A stretch of DNA of 64,000 nucleotides, taken from positions 372,001-436,000 of the forward strand of contig JACKAE010000001.1 in the NCBI GenBank assembly GCA_020635205.1, in the 5' to 3' direction. Both the position numbers and the translations under genes were made by a program. Shown piece by piece: positions 43,667-52,618 of this stretch. The notes under the pieces were generated by a model. That model searched no databases. It saw nothing but the letters and a program-made list of their open reading frames with translations, and was not told where the DNA came from. Each line of letters opens with the position of its first letter. Position 1 is the stretch's first letter. The stretch comes from Ignavibacteria bacterium (lineage in GTDB: Bacteria; Bacteroidota; Ignavibacteria; OLB7).

Positions 43667-45112
43667 CTAATATGCTTTCGCAAACAGCACAACCTCCTCC
43701 GCCTCTTCTCCAGTTGAGAAACAGGTTCCCTTTCCACCCGGCTGATCCATTGGAATGCAGCGAACGGTTGCTCCCGTATCTTCCTTGATCTTCCTCTCCT
43801 GCTCATCCGTCCCGGCCCACCACGTTCGCGCCCACTGTCCTGCGGCGATCACTTGGCGGAAGGTATCCATGTTCTCAACATCGACGATGTTGTCGTCACG
43901 GAACTTCGTAGCACGTTCCAACAGTGAGCTTTGGATGTCGCTCAACCATTCTGTGGCGATCCTTCCAACATCGCCGCTCGGAATGCCGAACTCTTTCCCC
44001 TCTTTTCCCGGCCTATCGCGTCGTGCGAAGACGACGGCATCTTTCTCGACATCTTTCGGACCGATCTCAATCCGGAGCGGCACGCCCCGCATCTCGTACT
44101 CGTTGAACTTCCAGCCGGGGTTTTCCTGATCGCTCGTGTCGCTCTTCACTCGAACGCCAGCATCCTTCAGGGCACGCTCAACCTTTGCTACCATCTCCAA
44201 CACACTCCCCTTCTGCTCTTCGCTCTTCCAGATTGGAACAATCACCGCTTGGTCAGGTGCGAGCTTCGGCGGAAGGATCAGTCCCTTATCGTCGCCGTGC
44301 GTCATGATAACGCCCCCCACCATCCGTGTGGAGACACCCCACGAAGTCTGCCAGACATACTCGTGTGTTCCCTCTGTTGTCAAGAACTTCGTGTCGAACG
44401 CTTTGGCAAAGTTCTGCCCGAGGAAGTGACTCGTCCCCGACTGCAACGCCTTCCCATCCCCCATCATTGCCTCGATGGTGTAGCTGGCAACCGCCCCAGC
44501 AAACTTCTCGATGTTCGACTTCCTTCCCGGCACAACTGGAATTGCCGCGTCGTTGATTGCGAAGTCGGCGTAGACGTTCAACATGCGGATCGTCTCCTCC
44601 TGTGCCTCCTCCGGCGTAGCGTGTGCCGTGTGCCCTTCCTGCCAGAGGAACTCACTGGTTCTAAGGAACGGACGTGTCCGCAACTCCCAACGAACAACGT
44701 TCGCCCACTGGTTGATGAGCACCGGCAGATCACGGTACGACTGAATCCACTTGGAGTACATGTGGTTGATAATCGTCTCTGAAGTCGGGCGCACAACTAA
44801 CGGCTCCTCCAACTCCTTTCCCCCAGCGTGCGTTACCAACGCAAGCTCCGGCGAGAATCCCTCCACGTGCTCCGCCTCCTTCTGGATAAAGGAGTAAGGA
44901 ATGAACAACGGGAAATATGCGTTCTCGTGTCCTGTCTCCTTGAACCGTCTATCGAGTCCTTCCTTAATGTGCTCCCACAGTGCGTAACCATACGGTCGGA
45001 TCACCATCGTCCCTTTCACCGGCCCATAATCGACCAGCTTGGCACGACGAATAACTTCGTTATACCAACCGGCATAATCTTCACTGCGAGGCGTTACTCC
45101 TTGATCTGACAT
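43667..45112 (-). CDS. proS: Prolyl-tRNA synthetase, archaeal/eukaryote-type
   Basis: Charges tRNA-Pro. 481 residues: motif 2 (about RTSEFLWQEGHTAHAT near 150) and motif 3 are present, and the bacterial editing insertion between motifs 2 and 3 is absent. The start (DYAGWYNEVIRRAKLVDYGP) and the C-terminal extension with the GGKGTCFSTGEEAEE zinc-like end and a final Tyr are those of the short archaeal/eukaryote form, found in Bacteroidota and some others. Confidence 0.96.
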   Translation of the reverse strand: MSDQGVTPRSEDYAGWYNEVIRRAKLVDYGPVKGTMVIRPYGYALWEHIKEGLDRRFKETGHENAYFPLFIPYSFIQKEAEHVEGFSPELALVTHAGGKELEEPLVVRPTSETIINHMYSKWIQSYRDLPVLINQWANVVRWELRTRPFLRTSEFLWQEGHTAHATPEEAQEETIRMLNVYADFAINDAAIPVVPGRKSNIEKFAGAVASYTIEAMMGDGKALQSGTSHFLGQNFAKAFDTKFLTTEGTHEYVWQTSWGVSTRMVGGVIMTHGDDKGLILPPKLAPDQAVIVPIWKSEEQKGSVLEMVAKVERALKDAGVRVKSDTSDQENPGWKFNEYEMRGVPLRIEIGPKDVEKDAVVFARRDRPGKEGKEFGIPSGDVGRIATEWLSDIQSSLLERATKFRDDNIVDVENMDTFRQVIAAGQWARTWWAGTDEQERKIKEDTGATVRCIPMDQPGGKGTCFSTGEEAEEVVLFAKAY

Positions 45113-45373
45113 AGTCGTATGCGATTGAATGTGTACAAAAAATCGAGCGGGGAATATACGATAGAGTTCGTGAGTGTATGAGTGTGAGAGTGTATGAGGG
45201 GATAAGTTCGTAGAGTTGATTTATAGTGTTTGTAGAGTTCGGACGCCGTAACAGCGATTGAGAAACGATCGGTGCTGGAACATTTGCCCCAGTGAATGTT
45301 TTGAACGTACTTTCAGGTAGTCGACAACTCGATACTTCAGGAACAGAATCGATCACATAGCATTTCTTGAGAG
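45113..45373. other. Divergent proS/VOC promoter region
   Basis: 261 nt. Includes a GAGTGTATGAG-like direct repeat (about 45171-45200); no other site identified. Confidence 0.4.
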
Positions 45374-45766
45374 ATGATCCTCAAAGCAAATCTGATTCTC
45401 TACGTTGCCAACCAAGAGCAAAGTACTTCGTTCTACACCTACACCCTTGGCCAATCACCGAACCTGAACGTTCCGGGTATGACTGAATTTCATCTATCTG
45501 AGACTGTAACACTCGGCCTTATGCCTGAGGCTGGGATCAAGCGATTGTTGGGTGAGTCTCTACCTGATCCTTCGGTAGGCAATGGAATTCCTCGCGCCGA
45601 AGTCTATTTAACTGTTGACGATCCTCAGCTTTACCTTCAAAGAGCCTTAGAGGCTGGTGCTCGTCAGCTTGATGCTCTTCGCAACCGTGGCTGGGGAGAC
45701 GAAGCGGGGTATTGCCTCGATCCAGACGGACACGTTCTGGTATTCGCAAAACGATCTTCTTCTTGA
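45374..45766 (+). CDS. VOC-superfamily (glyoxalase-like) protein
   Basis: 130 residues with the two beta-alpha-beta-beta-beta modules of the vicinal oxygen chelate fold; the terminal metal-type motif is YCLDPDGHVLVFAKR. Could be a glyoxalase/dioxygenase or an antibiotic-binding relative; residues for one function are not distinct. Confidence 0.82.
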   Translation: MILKANLILYVANQEQSTSFYTYTLGQSPNLNVPGMTEFHLSETVTLGLMPEAGIKRLLGESLPDPSVGNGIPRAEVYLTVDDPQLYLQRALEAGARQLDALRNRGWGDEAGYCLDPDGHVLVFAKRSSS

Positions 45767-45918
45767 ACCTTATCTCTCTGGGCAACCTGGTAGATACCCT
45801 TCACATCTGAACGCGACGAGCTACGTTCGATCAGCCTCGTCTTGAACGCGAGATACGGTTTCCTCTATATCAAATTCCTTTTTGCCATCGTATCTCTTTT
45901 CGATCATTATCTTCTTGC

Positions 45919-45942
45919 ATATATTCCTATATAGGAATATAT
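45919..45942. promoter_or_regulatory. 24-bp perfect palindrome before the ArsR gene
   Basis: Two inverted 12-mers, left arm ATATATTCCTAT, ending 7 nt before the ATG. Position and symmetry fit an ArsR-type autoregulatory operator. Confidence 0.75.
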
Positions 45943-45949
45943 TTATCCT

Positions 45950-46294
45950 ATGGCCAGAGCATCTACAACATCGGACGCATTCAACGCAATTGCCGAACCA
46001 CAACGGCGGGCAATTCTTACTCTGCTTGTTCAAGGGGAGAGATCGGTGAACGACATCGCTAAAACCCTCAGCATGAACCAGCCGCAGACTTCAAAACACT
46101 TGCGCGTTCTGAAAGAAGTTGGCCTTGTGGAGATGCGAGGATCGGGCCAACTACGACTCTACCACCTTCGAGGGGAAGGACTGAAACCAGTACACGACTG
46201 GGTAAAGTCGTTTGAGCAGTTCTGGAACGAACGGTTGGACAGGTTGGAAACCTACTTGAAGGAACTGCAAGAGAAAGAGAGTGGAGAGGAGTGA
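45950..46294 (+). CDS. ArsR/SmtB-family transcriptional regulator
   Basis: 114 residues; winged HTH with AEPQRRAILTLL, DIAKTLSMNQPQTSKHLRVLKEVGLV. No Cys cluster for metal sensing, so it belongs to the metal-independent group that is commonly paired with SRPBCC proteins. The gene following 61 nt later is one, so they form a likely operon controlled by the palindrome. Confidence 0.92.
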   Translation: MARASTTSDAFNAIAEPQRRAILTLLVQGERSVNDIAKTLSMNQPQTSKHLRVLKEVGLVEMRGSGQLRLYHLRGEGLKPVHDWVKSFEQFWNERLDRLETYLKELQEKESGEE

Positions 46295-46355
46295 TTGGAA
46301 CTGAATTGAATTCTATAGGAAGACCATACATATATCAACAATGGGAGAATACGAA

Positions 46356-46862
46356 ATGACAACAGCAGAAGAGACCGCTACAACGTCAATGCCGTTGACC
46401 ATCACACGCATATTCGACGCACCACGCGAACTTGTCTTCAAGGCATTTACCGAGCCGGAGCACTTCACGCAGTGGTGGGGACCAAACAACTTCACAACGC
46501 CCCACTGTACAATCGACCTTCGCGTGGGTGGCAAAATGCACTACTGCATGCGCTCTCCTGACGGGAATGAGTTCTGGGGAATTGGCGTTTTCCAAGAGAT
46601 CGTAGAACCAGAACGGCTCGTCTACAACGACAGCTTTTCGGATGCTGAAGGGAACGTTGTCCCGGCATCAGACTACGGTATGGGAGATTGGCCTCTGGAG
46701 ACGCAGGTAGTGATGACCTTTGAAGAAGAGGGTGAGAAAACACGGTTCACCATGCAGAGCTTCGGAATGCCAGAAGGAAAGGGACGAGATGGTGCTGAGA
46801 TTGGTTGGGGTCAATCGTTCGACCGACTTGCCGCGTACGTTTCAAGTCTGAGCAAAGCGTAA
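46356..46862 (+). CDS. SRPBCC/AHSA1-domain protein
   Basis: 168 residues from the ATG at 46356 (GGGAG 7 nt upstream; an earlier ATG at 46341 has none). Hydrophobic ligand-binding START-like fold with the typical TRIFDAPRELVFKAFTEPEHF opening (in two parts) and WWGPNNFT. Usually co-regulated with an ArsR regulator; ligand unknown. Confidence 0.92.
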   Translation: MTTAEETATTSMPLTITRIFDAPRELVFKAFTEPEHFTQWWGPNNFTTPHCTIDLRVGGKMHYCMRSPDGNEFWGIGVFQEIVEPERLVYNDSFSDAEGNVVPASDYGMGDWPLETQVVMTFEEEGEKTRFTMQSFGMPEGKGRDGAEIGWGQSFDRLAAYVSSLSKA

Positions 46863-46927
46863 AGTAGAAGAAGGATGAGCAAGACAACTCCCATATTATG
46901 AGTTACTGACAGAATAGTCTGTTCGTT

Positions 46928-46965
46928 GAGGGCATCCACCTTAGGGGGATGCCCTCGGCATTTTC
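46928..46965 (+). terminator. Terminator of the ArsR/SRPBCC operon
   Basis: GAGGGCATCC/GGATGCCCTC stem (46928-46956), then GGCATTTT. 65 nt after the SRPBCC stop. Confidence 0.75.
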
Positions 46966-47137
46966 GACAACTGCTAACAACATGCCTTTCGTCTCACACC
47001 CTTCGGATAAACGATCCAACAGATAGCGATGATAAGAATGCTAAACGTCCCTCAACCCTCTGCAACTCGGACTCTTGTCGGCACAAATCAATATCTTTCA
47101 ATACTTCTATTCCATCAATCTCAACCAAAGAACAGCT

Positions 47138-47521
47138 ATGGATCTTGGAGAACACTTTCCTTGCCTTAACGTTAAGGATATTCATCAGTCGATTGAATTT
47201 TATGAGAAGCTCGATTTCAAAGTAATCGACGACCACCGCTCGGAGAACTGGGCAATTCTTCAGCACAACAACATGGTACTCTGTCTCTTTCAAGGACACA
47301 TCGAGAGAAATCTCATAAACTTTCGGGGTGGCGACATTGAAGAGATTTACCGCGAAGCCACTGAACGGGGAATTGAATTTTCAAAACCGGCTCAAGCCGA
47401 GCCTGATGGCTCGTGGAGCGCGGAGATTGTTGATCCTGACGGAAACGTCATCTACTTCAACACCTTTGGGAGTGAACGAAAAGAGTATGTGGAGAATGGG
47501 AAATTGATTGACTACAAGTGA
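47138..47521 (+). CDS. VOC-superfamily protein 2
   Basis: 127 residues from the ATG at 47138, which begins the fold cleanly (MDLGEHFPCLNVKDIHQSIEFYEKL in two parts: MDLGEHFPCLNVKD, IHQSIEFYEKL); longer readings only add non-domain sequence. C-terminal DPDGNVIYFNTFG. No close relation seen to the VOC gene at 45374. Function unknown. Confidence 0.8.
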   Translation: MDLGEHFPCLNVKDIHQSIEFYEKLDFKVIDDHRSENWAILQHNNMVLCLFQGHIERNLINFRGGDIEEIYREATERGIEFSKPAQAEPDGSWSAEIVDPDGNVIYFNTFGSERKEYVENGKLIDYK

Positions 47522-47630
47522 GTGTTCGTCGATGACAGTCGAGTAGAAGCTAAAGAGCATCTCGCTGAGGATAATGGCACAGAAAAAGGTTGCACAAACG
47601 TTGCGACTGTTCTACTATCTACTATCCCCC

Positions 47631-49991
47631 TCACTCATCCAACAAAAACCCCTTCTCTCCCCTGAACCGAATCTTTCCTTTCTCAACTGTTGGATCGGTG
47701 AACGTGTCGTCGCCAGTTCCGAAGTCGAGCAACATGCCGAGCGAGCCATGTTTGCGGGGACGGTTGAAGTTACCCCCTCCTAAACTGGAAGTTGTGTCGG
47801 TGTGGACGTAGTAGCGGTCGTTCCCCTCCCAGTCGAGGAGCCAAGCGAAGGAGACGTTGAGGGCAGAACCCTGGCTGGCTGTGGAACCACGGTAGCTGTC
47901 GTTTCCACTTAAGTCTTCTAAGCATCCAGCCGACCAATCGTGTGCGTTCCCTTGCTCTAATCCGTGGTAGGCGTCGTACATGTCGTCGCCTGCATCGTCG
48001 AGGAGTGCGCCGAACGAGAGGTGGATGCCACTCCCCTGCGAGTACTGCCCTGCCGTGTATCGGTCGGCCCCGGCTCCGTCGTGGAGAACTCCGAAAGCAT
48101 ACCAGTAGCTCCCCCCCTGACTGAAGAAGTCAGATGCGTAGAGGTCGTCTCCTGCTTTGTCCGTAAGGATTCCCAACCCACCATCAGTTCCAATACCAGT
48201 TGACCAGGGGCGCATACCAAATCCAAAACCTTGCGACATTGCAATGTGGGCACGATTTGGGTAACGGGAATCTTCATACTTCCATCCGGCTCGATAGGAG
48301 TCGTTCCCGCTCCGCTCAATCAACGCTCCGAACCCCTTTGCGTAGCCGAATGCCTGCGAGTAAATATCTGCGCTGTAGTTGTCGTTACCTCCTCCATCGT
48401 AGAGAATCCCAACTCCGAGAAAGGCCGCACCTTGCGAGCACCAACGTGAAGCATAGATGTCATCACCAGAGAAGTCGGCCAGAACTCCAACTCCGAGAAG
48501 TCCGGCTCCCTGCGCGAAGTGATCGGCACGGTAAGTATCGTCGCCGGAGATGTCAACCAAAAGGTCAACACCACCAACGCCAGCCCCCTGCGAAACTCCA
48601 CGACTGATGTACATATCGTTCCCATCAATATCCGCAACAAAGCGGAATATACCGGGGGAGATCGCGGAGAGATCATATTGATCGTCTCCTCCAACGTCGA
48701 GGATGAAGGGGAAGTGGCCACTGTAGCGGTTCGGGCCATCCCCACCAATAACGCAGAGACCGAAGGGGGTCTCCCACCAGTAGAGAACACTCCCCTTTAC
48801 TCCCGGTATCTCATCGGGAGCAACCATATCTGAAGGCCTGAACTGCTTGGCAAACGATTTTAGCCAGACAGTGTCGGCTAAGGCAGCTATCCAACTTCCC
48901 CCCTCAACTAATGCTTCAAAATCGACATGGTCAGCATTCTTAAAGAGAGTAGCAATTTTCTCTTCGTAGGCATTCCGAGCCTCTCGCCTGCGACGCGGAT
49001 CGCTTATCGAGTCGAGTTCTCCCTCCCAGTTCTCATTAGGATCGAGAAGAGAGAGAAGCTCGTTAGTCGTCCTGAAAAGATCGGAGCCAACTGGACGATA
49101 TGCCCCACGAATTTTCTCCCCAGCTGTCAGGAGATATTCCGTCAATCCGCTCACCGTAGATGGATGTTGCGGAGGAGTCTTCGTTGGCACGGGAATATCG
49201 AGGTGGCTACCGGCAGCGACTACAGCACCGGAGAGACCTGTTCCGACATCTACCCCACTCCAGAGATCGTCCACAATTAACCGACCGTATGCTCCAGTCC
49301 GAGTCGGGTTGTGGTGGAGGGCAGTTACCACGTTCAGTCGCCACGGATTTGGTCGCCCGGCAAAGCGCGTCCTGCTCATATCGATGTCGGCGATACCCCG
49401 CATCTGCTTTGCAATCTCCCGGCTCCAGTCGAGAAGGTTGTTCTCCTTCAACGTCTGGTAGAGCCATGAGTTCTGGTGGATTCGCCCCAAGCGTTCTGGC
49501 ATGGTAAAGGGCATCAAAACACGCTCATCGGTAAGGAGTGGCACGGGAAGCTCCAGCTTCTTCCCCTCCCGCCGTATCGAGAGGCGGGCACTCTCCCCCG
49601 GCTTCATGTCGCGAATCACGAGGTTCACGAAGTCTTCGCCGTAGTAGTTCGAGTCGCCGATAGCTCGGCCGTTGATTGCAGTGATCGTATCACCGATCAA
49701 CACACCCGCCTCATCTGCCGACCAGTGGGGCATCACGTGCCAGATCACGAACCAGGGATCATTCATTTTCTTTTTCGTGACCTTCGCCACCGAGTCGGCC
49801 GGAATCGCGTTGAAGTAGATACCAAGTCGCGGACGTAGCGGCTCCGGCTCACCATCCCACTCAAACGGAGGAAGATCGAACGTGGAGAGTTCTCGTTCGA
49901 TAAGCTGATCAGTTGAGAGAACAGATGTCTGTGCGAGCAGAGAGCCTGCCATGAGACAGAAAAGCAGCGTAGAGAATAAGAATTGATTCAT
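47631..49991 (-). CDS. Secreted PDZ protein with GDD-type repeats
   Basis: The start at 49991 gives a signal peptide (to about SLLAQ). A longer frame to 50231 runs into the repeat cluster and is rejected. Residues about 70-165 contain a PDZ domain (GIYFNAIPADSV, DEAGVLIGDTITAINGRAIGDSN), then a helical part (about 180-430). The last ~354 residues (from about 433) hold about eleven units of the form sGDDxYxAxxxsQGxgxxGfGxLxD, period 26-28 with two longer ones. The Asp-rich turns suggest a calcium-binding beta-helix or beta-roll, but that is inference. The domain order is one I do not recognise from known families. Confidence 0.75.
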   Translation of the reverse strand: MNQFLFSTLLFCLMAGSLLAQTSVLSTDQLIERELSTFDLPPFEWDGEPEPLRPRLGIYFNAIPADSVAKVTKKKMNDPWFVIWHVMPHWSADEAGVLIGDTITAINGRAIGDSNYYGEDFVNLVIRDMKPGESARLSIRREGKKLELPVPLLTDERVLMPFTMPERLGRIHQNSWLYQTLKENNLLDWSREIAKQMRGIADIDMSRTRFAGRPNPWRLNVVTALHHNPTRTGAYGRLIVDDLWSGVDVGTGLSGAVVAAGSHLDIPVPTKTPPQHPSTVSGLTEYLLTAGEKIRGAYRPVGSDLFRTTNELLSLLDPNENWEGELDSISDPRRRREARNAYEEKIATLFKNADHVDFEALVEGGSWIAALADTVWLKSFAKQFRPSDMVAPDEIPGVKGSVLYWWETPFGLCVIGGDGPNRYSGHFPFILDVGGDDQYDLSAISPGIFRFVADIDGNDMYISRGVSQGAGVGGVDLLVDISGDDTYRADHFAQGAGLLGVGVLADFSGDDIYASRWCSQGAAFLGVGILYDGGGNDNYSADIYSQAFGYAKGFGALIERSGNDSYRAGWKYEDSRYPNRAHIAMSQGFGFGMRPWSTGIGTDGGLGILTDKAGDDLYASDFFSQGGSYWYAFGVLHDGAGADRYTAGQYSQGSGIHLSFGALLDDAGDDMYDAYHGLEQGNAHDWSAGCLEDLSGNDSYRGSTASQGSALNVSFAWLLDWEGNDRYYVHTDTTSSLGGGNFNRPRKHGSLGMLLDFGTGDDTFTDPTVEKGKIRFRGEKGFLLDE

Positions 49992-50088
49992 GCGGGAAAT
50001 TACAGAGATGGGGAGAAAGTGAAAGCGTAAAGATGAGAAGAGAGCTTTCCACGTAGCACGGCGCCTTTCGGGAGTGGCTTGATTGCGA

Positions 50089-50251
50089 CTGGCATTGCGA
50101 GACTTTAGCTGACGCTGATAAATAATGCTGTACGATTCTGCTATAATATAAATCGTTTGAGAGAGCTTGTTGATATAACTCTTCTCTTCCGTGGGGTGGG
50201 GTGCAGCCTTCGGCTTTCCCCACGGCCACACAGCAGTGCTCCCTTCGGGAG
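50089..50251. repeat. Direct repeat, left copy (~163 bp)
   Basis: Almost identical to 51281-51449. One difference near the end and a 6-bp ATAAAT insertion in the right copy. The similarity continues less perfectly for about 33 nt to the left. Confidence 0.88.
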
Positions 50252-50254
50252 CGG

Positions 50255-50309
50255 CTTGATTGCTTCTTGCGTGGATACTTAATTGACTTCGATATTAACC
50301 TATATCGAA
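50255..50309. repeat. 55-bp repeat, copy 1
   Basis: Exact match to 50537-50591; includes the perfect CTTCGATAT/ATATCGAAG hairpin. Confidence 0.85.
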
Positions 50310-50536
50310 GTCTACCATTCCAACTGCCCCGAAGGGGCTACCGATACCTGGCCGGGAATGCGAATCCCCGGAAGAAAAGCGTTCATAGCTCTCCTCGCCG
50401 CGAAGGGGCAGAATGATTGAGTGAAGCGTTTCCAGCTTAACCGCCCCTTCAGGGTGGAAGATTCAAATAATTCTTCCGTGGGATACGGCTTGCAGCTTTC
50501 CACACAGCTACATAGCACGGCGCCCTTCGGGAGCGA

Positions 50537-50591
50537 CTTGATTGCTTCTTGCGTGGATACTTAATTGACTTCGATATTAACCTATATCGAA
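50537..50591. repeat. 55-bp repeat, copy 2
   Basis: Exact match to 50255-50309; immediately upstream of the transposase region. Confidence 0.85.
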
Positions 50592-50718
50592 ATCCAACAG
50601 TCCGCAAACCTCACTCCAGAAAAACTGGGGTGTGTTCTCAAAGAGAAGTTATTATCTTATTCCACTATTTTTATTGGATAGAAAGTACCTCATCACTCAC
50701 ATTCAACCTCAAACAATC

Positions 50719-51198
50719 ATGGGATCAACCTACCACAGCCTCTACTATCATCTCTTCTTTCACACGAAGTACAATCGTCCCCTCATCAACAAAGCTTGGC
50801 AAGAGCGACTTCACGCCTATATGGCTGGTTGCGTGAGGAAAGATCGCGGCACTCTGATAGCCATCGGCGGTGTTGCCGATCACGTTCACCTTCTGGTTCG
50901 GTTAACTCCTTCGCACTCTGTTGCAGATCACATGCGAAAAGTAAAGAGTGCTTCATCACGCTGGGTTCACGAGGAGCTGAAGATTCTGGATTTCGGCTGG
51001 CAAGATGGATATACTGCACTGAGCGTAAATACTTCACGGGTCAGCATAGTTAAGCAGTATGTTCTAACGCAAGAAGAACACCACAGATCGAAGACTATAA
51101 GAGATGAGCTGATTGAATTTCTCGAAGCAAATAGAATTGCTTACGAACAGAGATTTCTTCCAGATCAGCCGCCCCTTCAGGGCGGAAGATTCAAATAG
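50719..51198 (+). CDS. RAYT/IS200-like Y1 transposase
   Basis: 159 residues. HUH-type motif HVH at 55-57 (VADHVHLLVRL) and a candidate catalytic Tyr114 in VKQYVLTQEEHH. This is the small Y1 (HUH) transposase fold of the IS200/IS605 group and REP-associated transposases. It lacks an accessory TnpB. The last codons (from about CAGCCGCCCCTTCAGGGCGG) lie inside a repeat hairpin, and both sides are packed with repeats, as for RAYT genes, which act on REP elements. No clear ribosome binding site. Confidence 0.8.
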   Translation: MGSTYHSLYYHLFFHTKYNRPLINKAWQERLHAYMAGCVRKDRGTLIAIGGVADHVHLLVRLTPSHSVADHMRKVKSASSRWVHEELKILDFGWQDGYTALSVNTSRVSIVKQYVLTQEEHHRSKTIRDELIEFLEANRIAYEQRFLPDQPPLQGGRFK

Positions 51199-51650
51199 CT
51201 TATCGTGGCCGTGGGGTGCAGCCTGCGGCTTTCCCCACGGCCACATCACAGTGCTCCCTTCGGGAGTGGCTCGATTGTTCCTGGCATTGCGAGACTTTAG
51301 CTGACGCTGATAAATAATGCTGTACGATTCTGCTATAATATAAATATAAATCGTTTGAGAGAGCTTGTTGATATAACTCTTCTCTTCCGTGGGGTGGGGT
51401 GCAGCCTTCGGCTTTCCCCACGGCCACATAGCAGTGCTCCCTTCGGGAGTGGCTCAATTGTTCCTCGCTTCTTACGTGAAGATTCTGATATGCACGAATG
51501 ATGGACTTCGATATCAATCCACATCAGAAAAAGTCCAACATTCCAACTGCCCCGAAGGGGCTACCGATACCTGGCCGGGGATGCCAATCCCCGGAAGAAA
51601 AGTGCTCGTGGTTCTTCTCGCCCCGAAGGGGCAGAATGAGCGAGTAAACA
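51165..51650. repeat. REP-like repeat cluster, right of the transposase
   Basis: Same modules as at 50049-50620 in part: GCCCCTTCAGGGCGG, GTGGGG/CCCCAC hairpins (twice), CTCCCTTCGGGAG (twice), CCCCGAAGGGG (51550-51560) and CCGGGGATGCCAATCCCCGG. Confidence 0.85.
51281..51449. repeat. Direct repeat, right copy (~169 bp)
   Basis: Matches 50089-50251 apart from a 6-bp ATAAAT duplication (about 51342-51350) and single changes. Confidence 0.88.
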
Positions 51651-51679
51651 GCAACAACACTTTCTACTTAGCAATTCTT

Positions 51680-52597
51680 TCAGGACGGGACTTCCTCTAC
51701 AACTCGTTCCAGTACTCGCTCACCGATAATCGCGTGCGCGGGATGATCGTTCATTCCAGTCTCCAACAGCACCGCACCGAAAGAGATTGCCCACCCCTTC
51801 GCTCGCGCCACAGTCTGCTCAGAAATTTTTGGATTGTAGTTCTTCAGAACATCCTGACGAACTTGAGAATCGGAAAAAAGCATCCAAACTGCAACGAGGT
51901 CGGTGGCCGGATCTCCCAATGCCAGATCTCCCCAATCGAGAATCCCTGTAATCGCTCCCCCCTCTACTAAAATGTTTCTCGAGTGAAGGTCCCCGTGAAT
52001 CCACGTAAGTGGAATATCTATCTCTGCACGCAACGCATCGTTCCAGATTTTTCGTACATCTGACGTTATCAGGTGAGTCTTCTCAGAAAGTCTATCCATT
52101 CTCTTTTCGTCAACGGCAGCACGCTCTTTCAAGGGAGCACCCCGCGTAGGGTTGCGCGGAGCATCGGAGGGTGCAGGTAGGTGGAGCGCACGTAAGAAGT
52201 TAGCGAATGGCTCTGCTGCCAACGCATCAGGCTCGCTCCGGTCGGCTGTTTCCCCCTGTAGCCAAGGAAGAATACTCCACCTCCACGGGTAATATTCGTC
52301 AGGTTCTCCAACGCGAAGCGGAACTGGTACAGAAAGTGGTAATTGGTCGGCAATCAATGGAAGCCAACGCTGCTCGTGTTCGATAAGCGTTGCAGCAATG
52401 GTGCGTCGGGGAAGCCGAATCGAAAAATCATTCCCGAGTCGGAACATCACGTTGTCCCACCCTTGGTCGACGATCTGCAACGGGAGATTGGCAAGGTCGG
52501 GATGCTGACGCGAGAGAAGTGATTGCACAAGCTCGTGGCTAATCTCAACCTCAGCCGGAGGAGTAGCGAGACTGTCTGATCGAATTTGAGTACTCAT
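51680..52597 (-). CDS. Aminoglycoside phosphotransferase-family kinase
   Basis: 305 residues; APH/choline-kinase fold. Catalytic loop HGDLHSRN near 204 and metal Asp in ILDWGDLALGDPATDL. APH-type proteins phosphorylate antibiotics, homoserine-like compounds or sugars; the true substrate is unknown, so resistance should not be assumed. Ends 30 nt after the right repeat cluster. Confidence 0.87.
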   Translation of the reverse strand: MSTQIRSDSLATPPAEVEISHELVQSLLSRQHPDLANLPLQIVDQGWDNVMFRLGNDFSIRLPRRTIAATLIEHEQRWLPLIADQLPLSVPVPLRVGEPDEYYPWRWSILPWLQGETADRSEPDALAAEPFANFLRALHLPAPSDAPRNPTRGAPLKERAAVDEKRMDRLSEKTHLITSDVRKIWNDALRAEIDIPLTWIHGDLHSRNILVEGGAITGILDWGDLALGDPATDLVAVWMLFSDSQVRQDVLKNYNPKISEQTVARAKGWAISFGAVLLETGMNDHPAHAIIGERVLERVVEEVPS

Positions 52598-52618
52598 AGT
52601 TCATTCGTGTAAGATTCC

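Larger units (their letters stand above)
50049..50620. repeat. REP-like repeat cluster, left of the transposase
   Basis: Stack of hairpin modules: CTCCCTTCGGGAG-type, a CCGTGGGG...CCCCACGG arm with GCAGCCTTCGGCTTT, CCCCGAAGGGG, CCGGGAATGCGAATCCCCGG, and CTTCGATAT/ATATCGAAG. Some modules appear twice within the cluster. Confidence 0.85.
49992..50718. other. Gene-poor region of stacked repeats
   Basis: 727 nt upstream of the PDZ gene and of the transposase. After the ribosome binding region of the PDZ gene it is almost wholly repeat modules (see repeat entries); the transposase promoter must lie within them. Confidence 0.6.

Noticed and set aside
43931..44782. 283-codon plus-strand frame inside proS
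   Set aside because: Antisense shadow of a conserved gene, no ribosome binding site or protein-like composition.
49992..50231. Longer N-terminus of the PDZ-repeat protein
   Set aside because: The frame is open back to 50231 but runs through the interspersed repeat and lacks a signal; ATG 49991 gives a proper signal peptide.
50719..51198. Complete IS605-type element
   Set aside because: No TnpB gene and no clear IS ends; a RAYT-like single gene in repeats fits better.
50188..51650. CRISPR array
   Set aside because: Repeats are long hairpin modules of mixed type, unevenly spaced, without equal spacers or cas genes.
51680..52597. Antibiotic resistance gene
   Set aside because: Only the general APH kinase fold is seen; the family has many non-resistance members, so resistance is not claimed.
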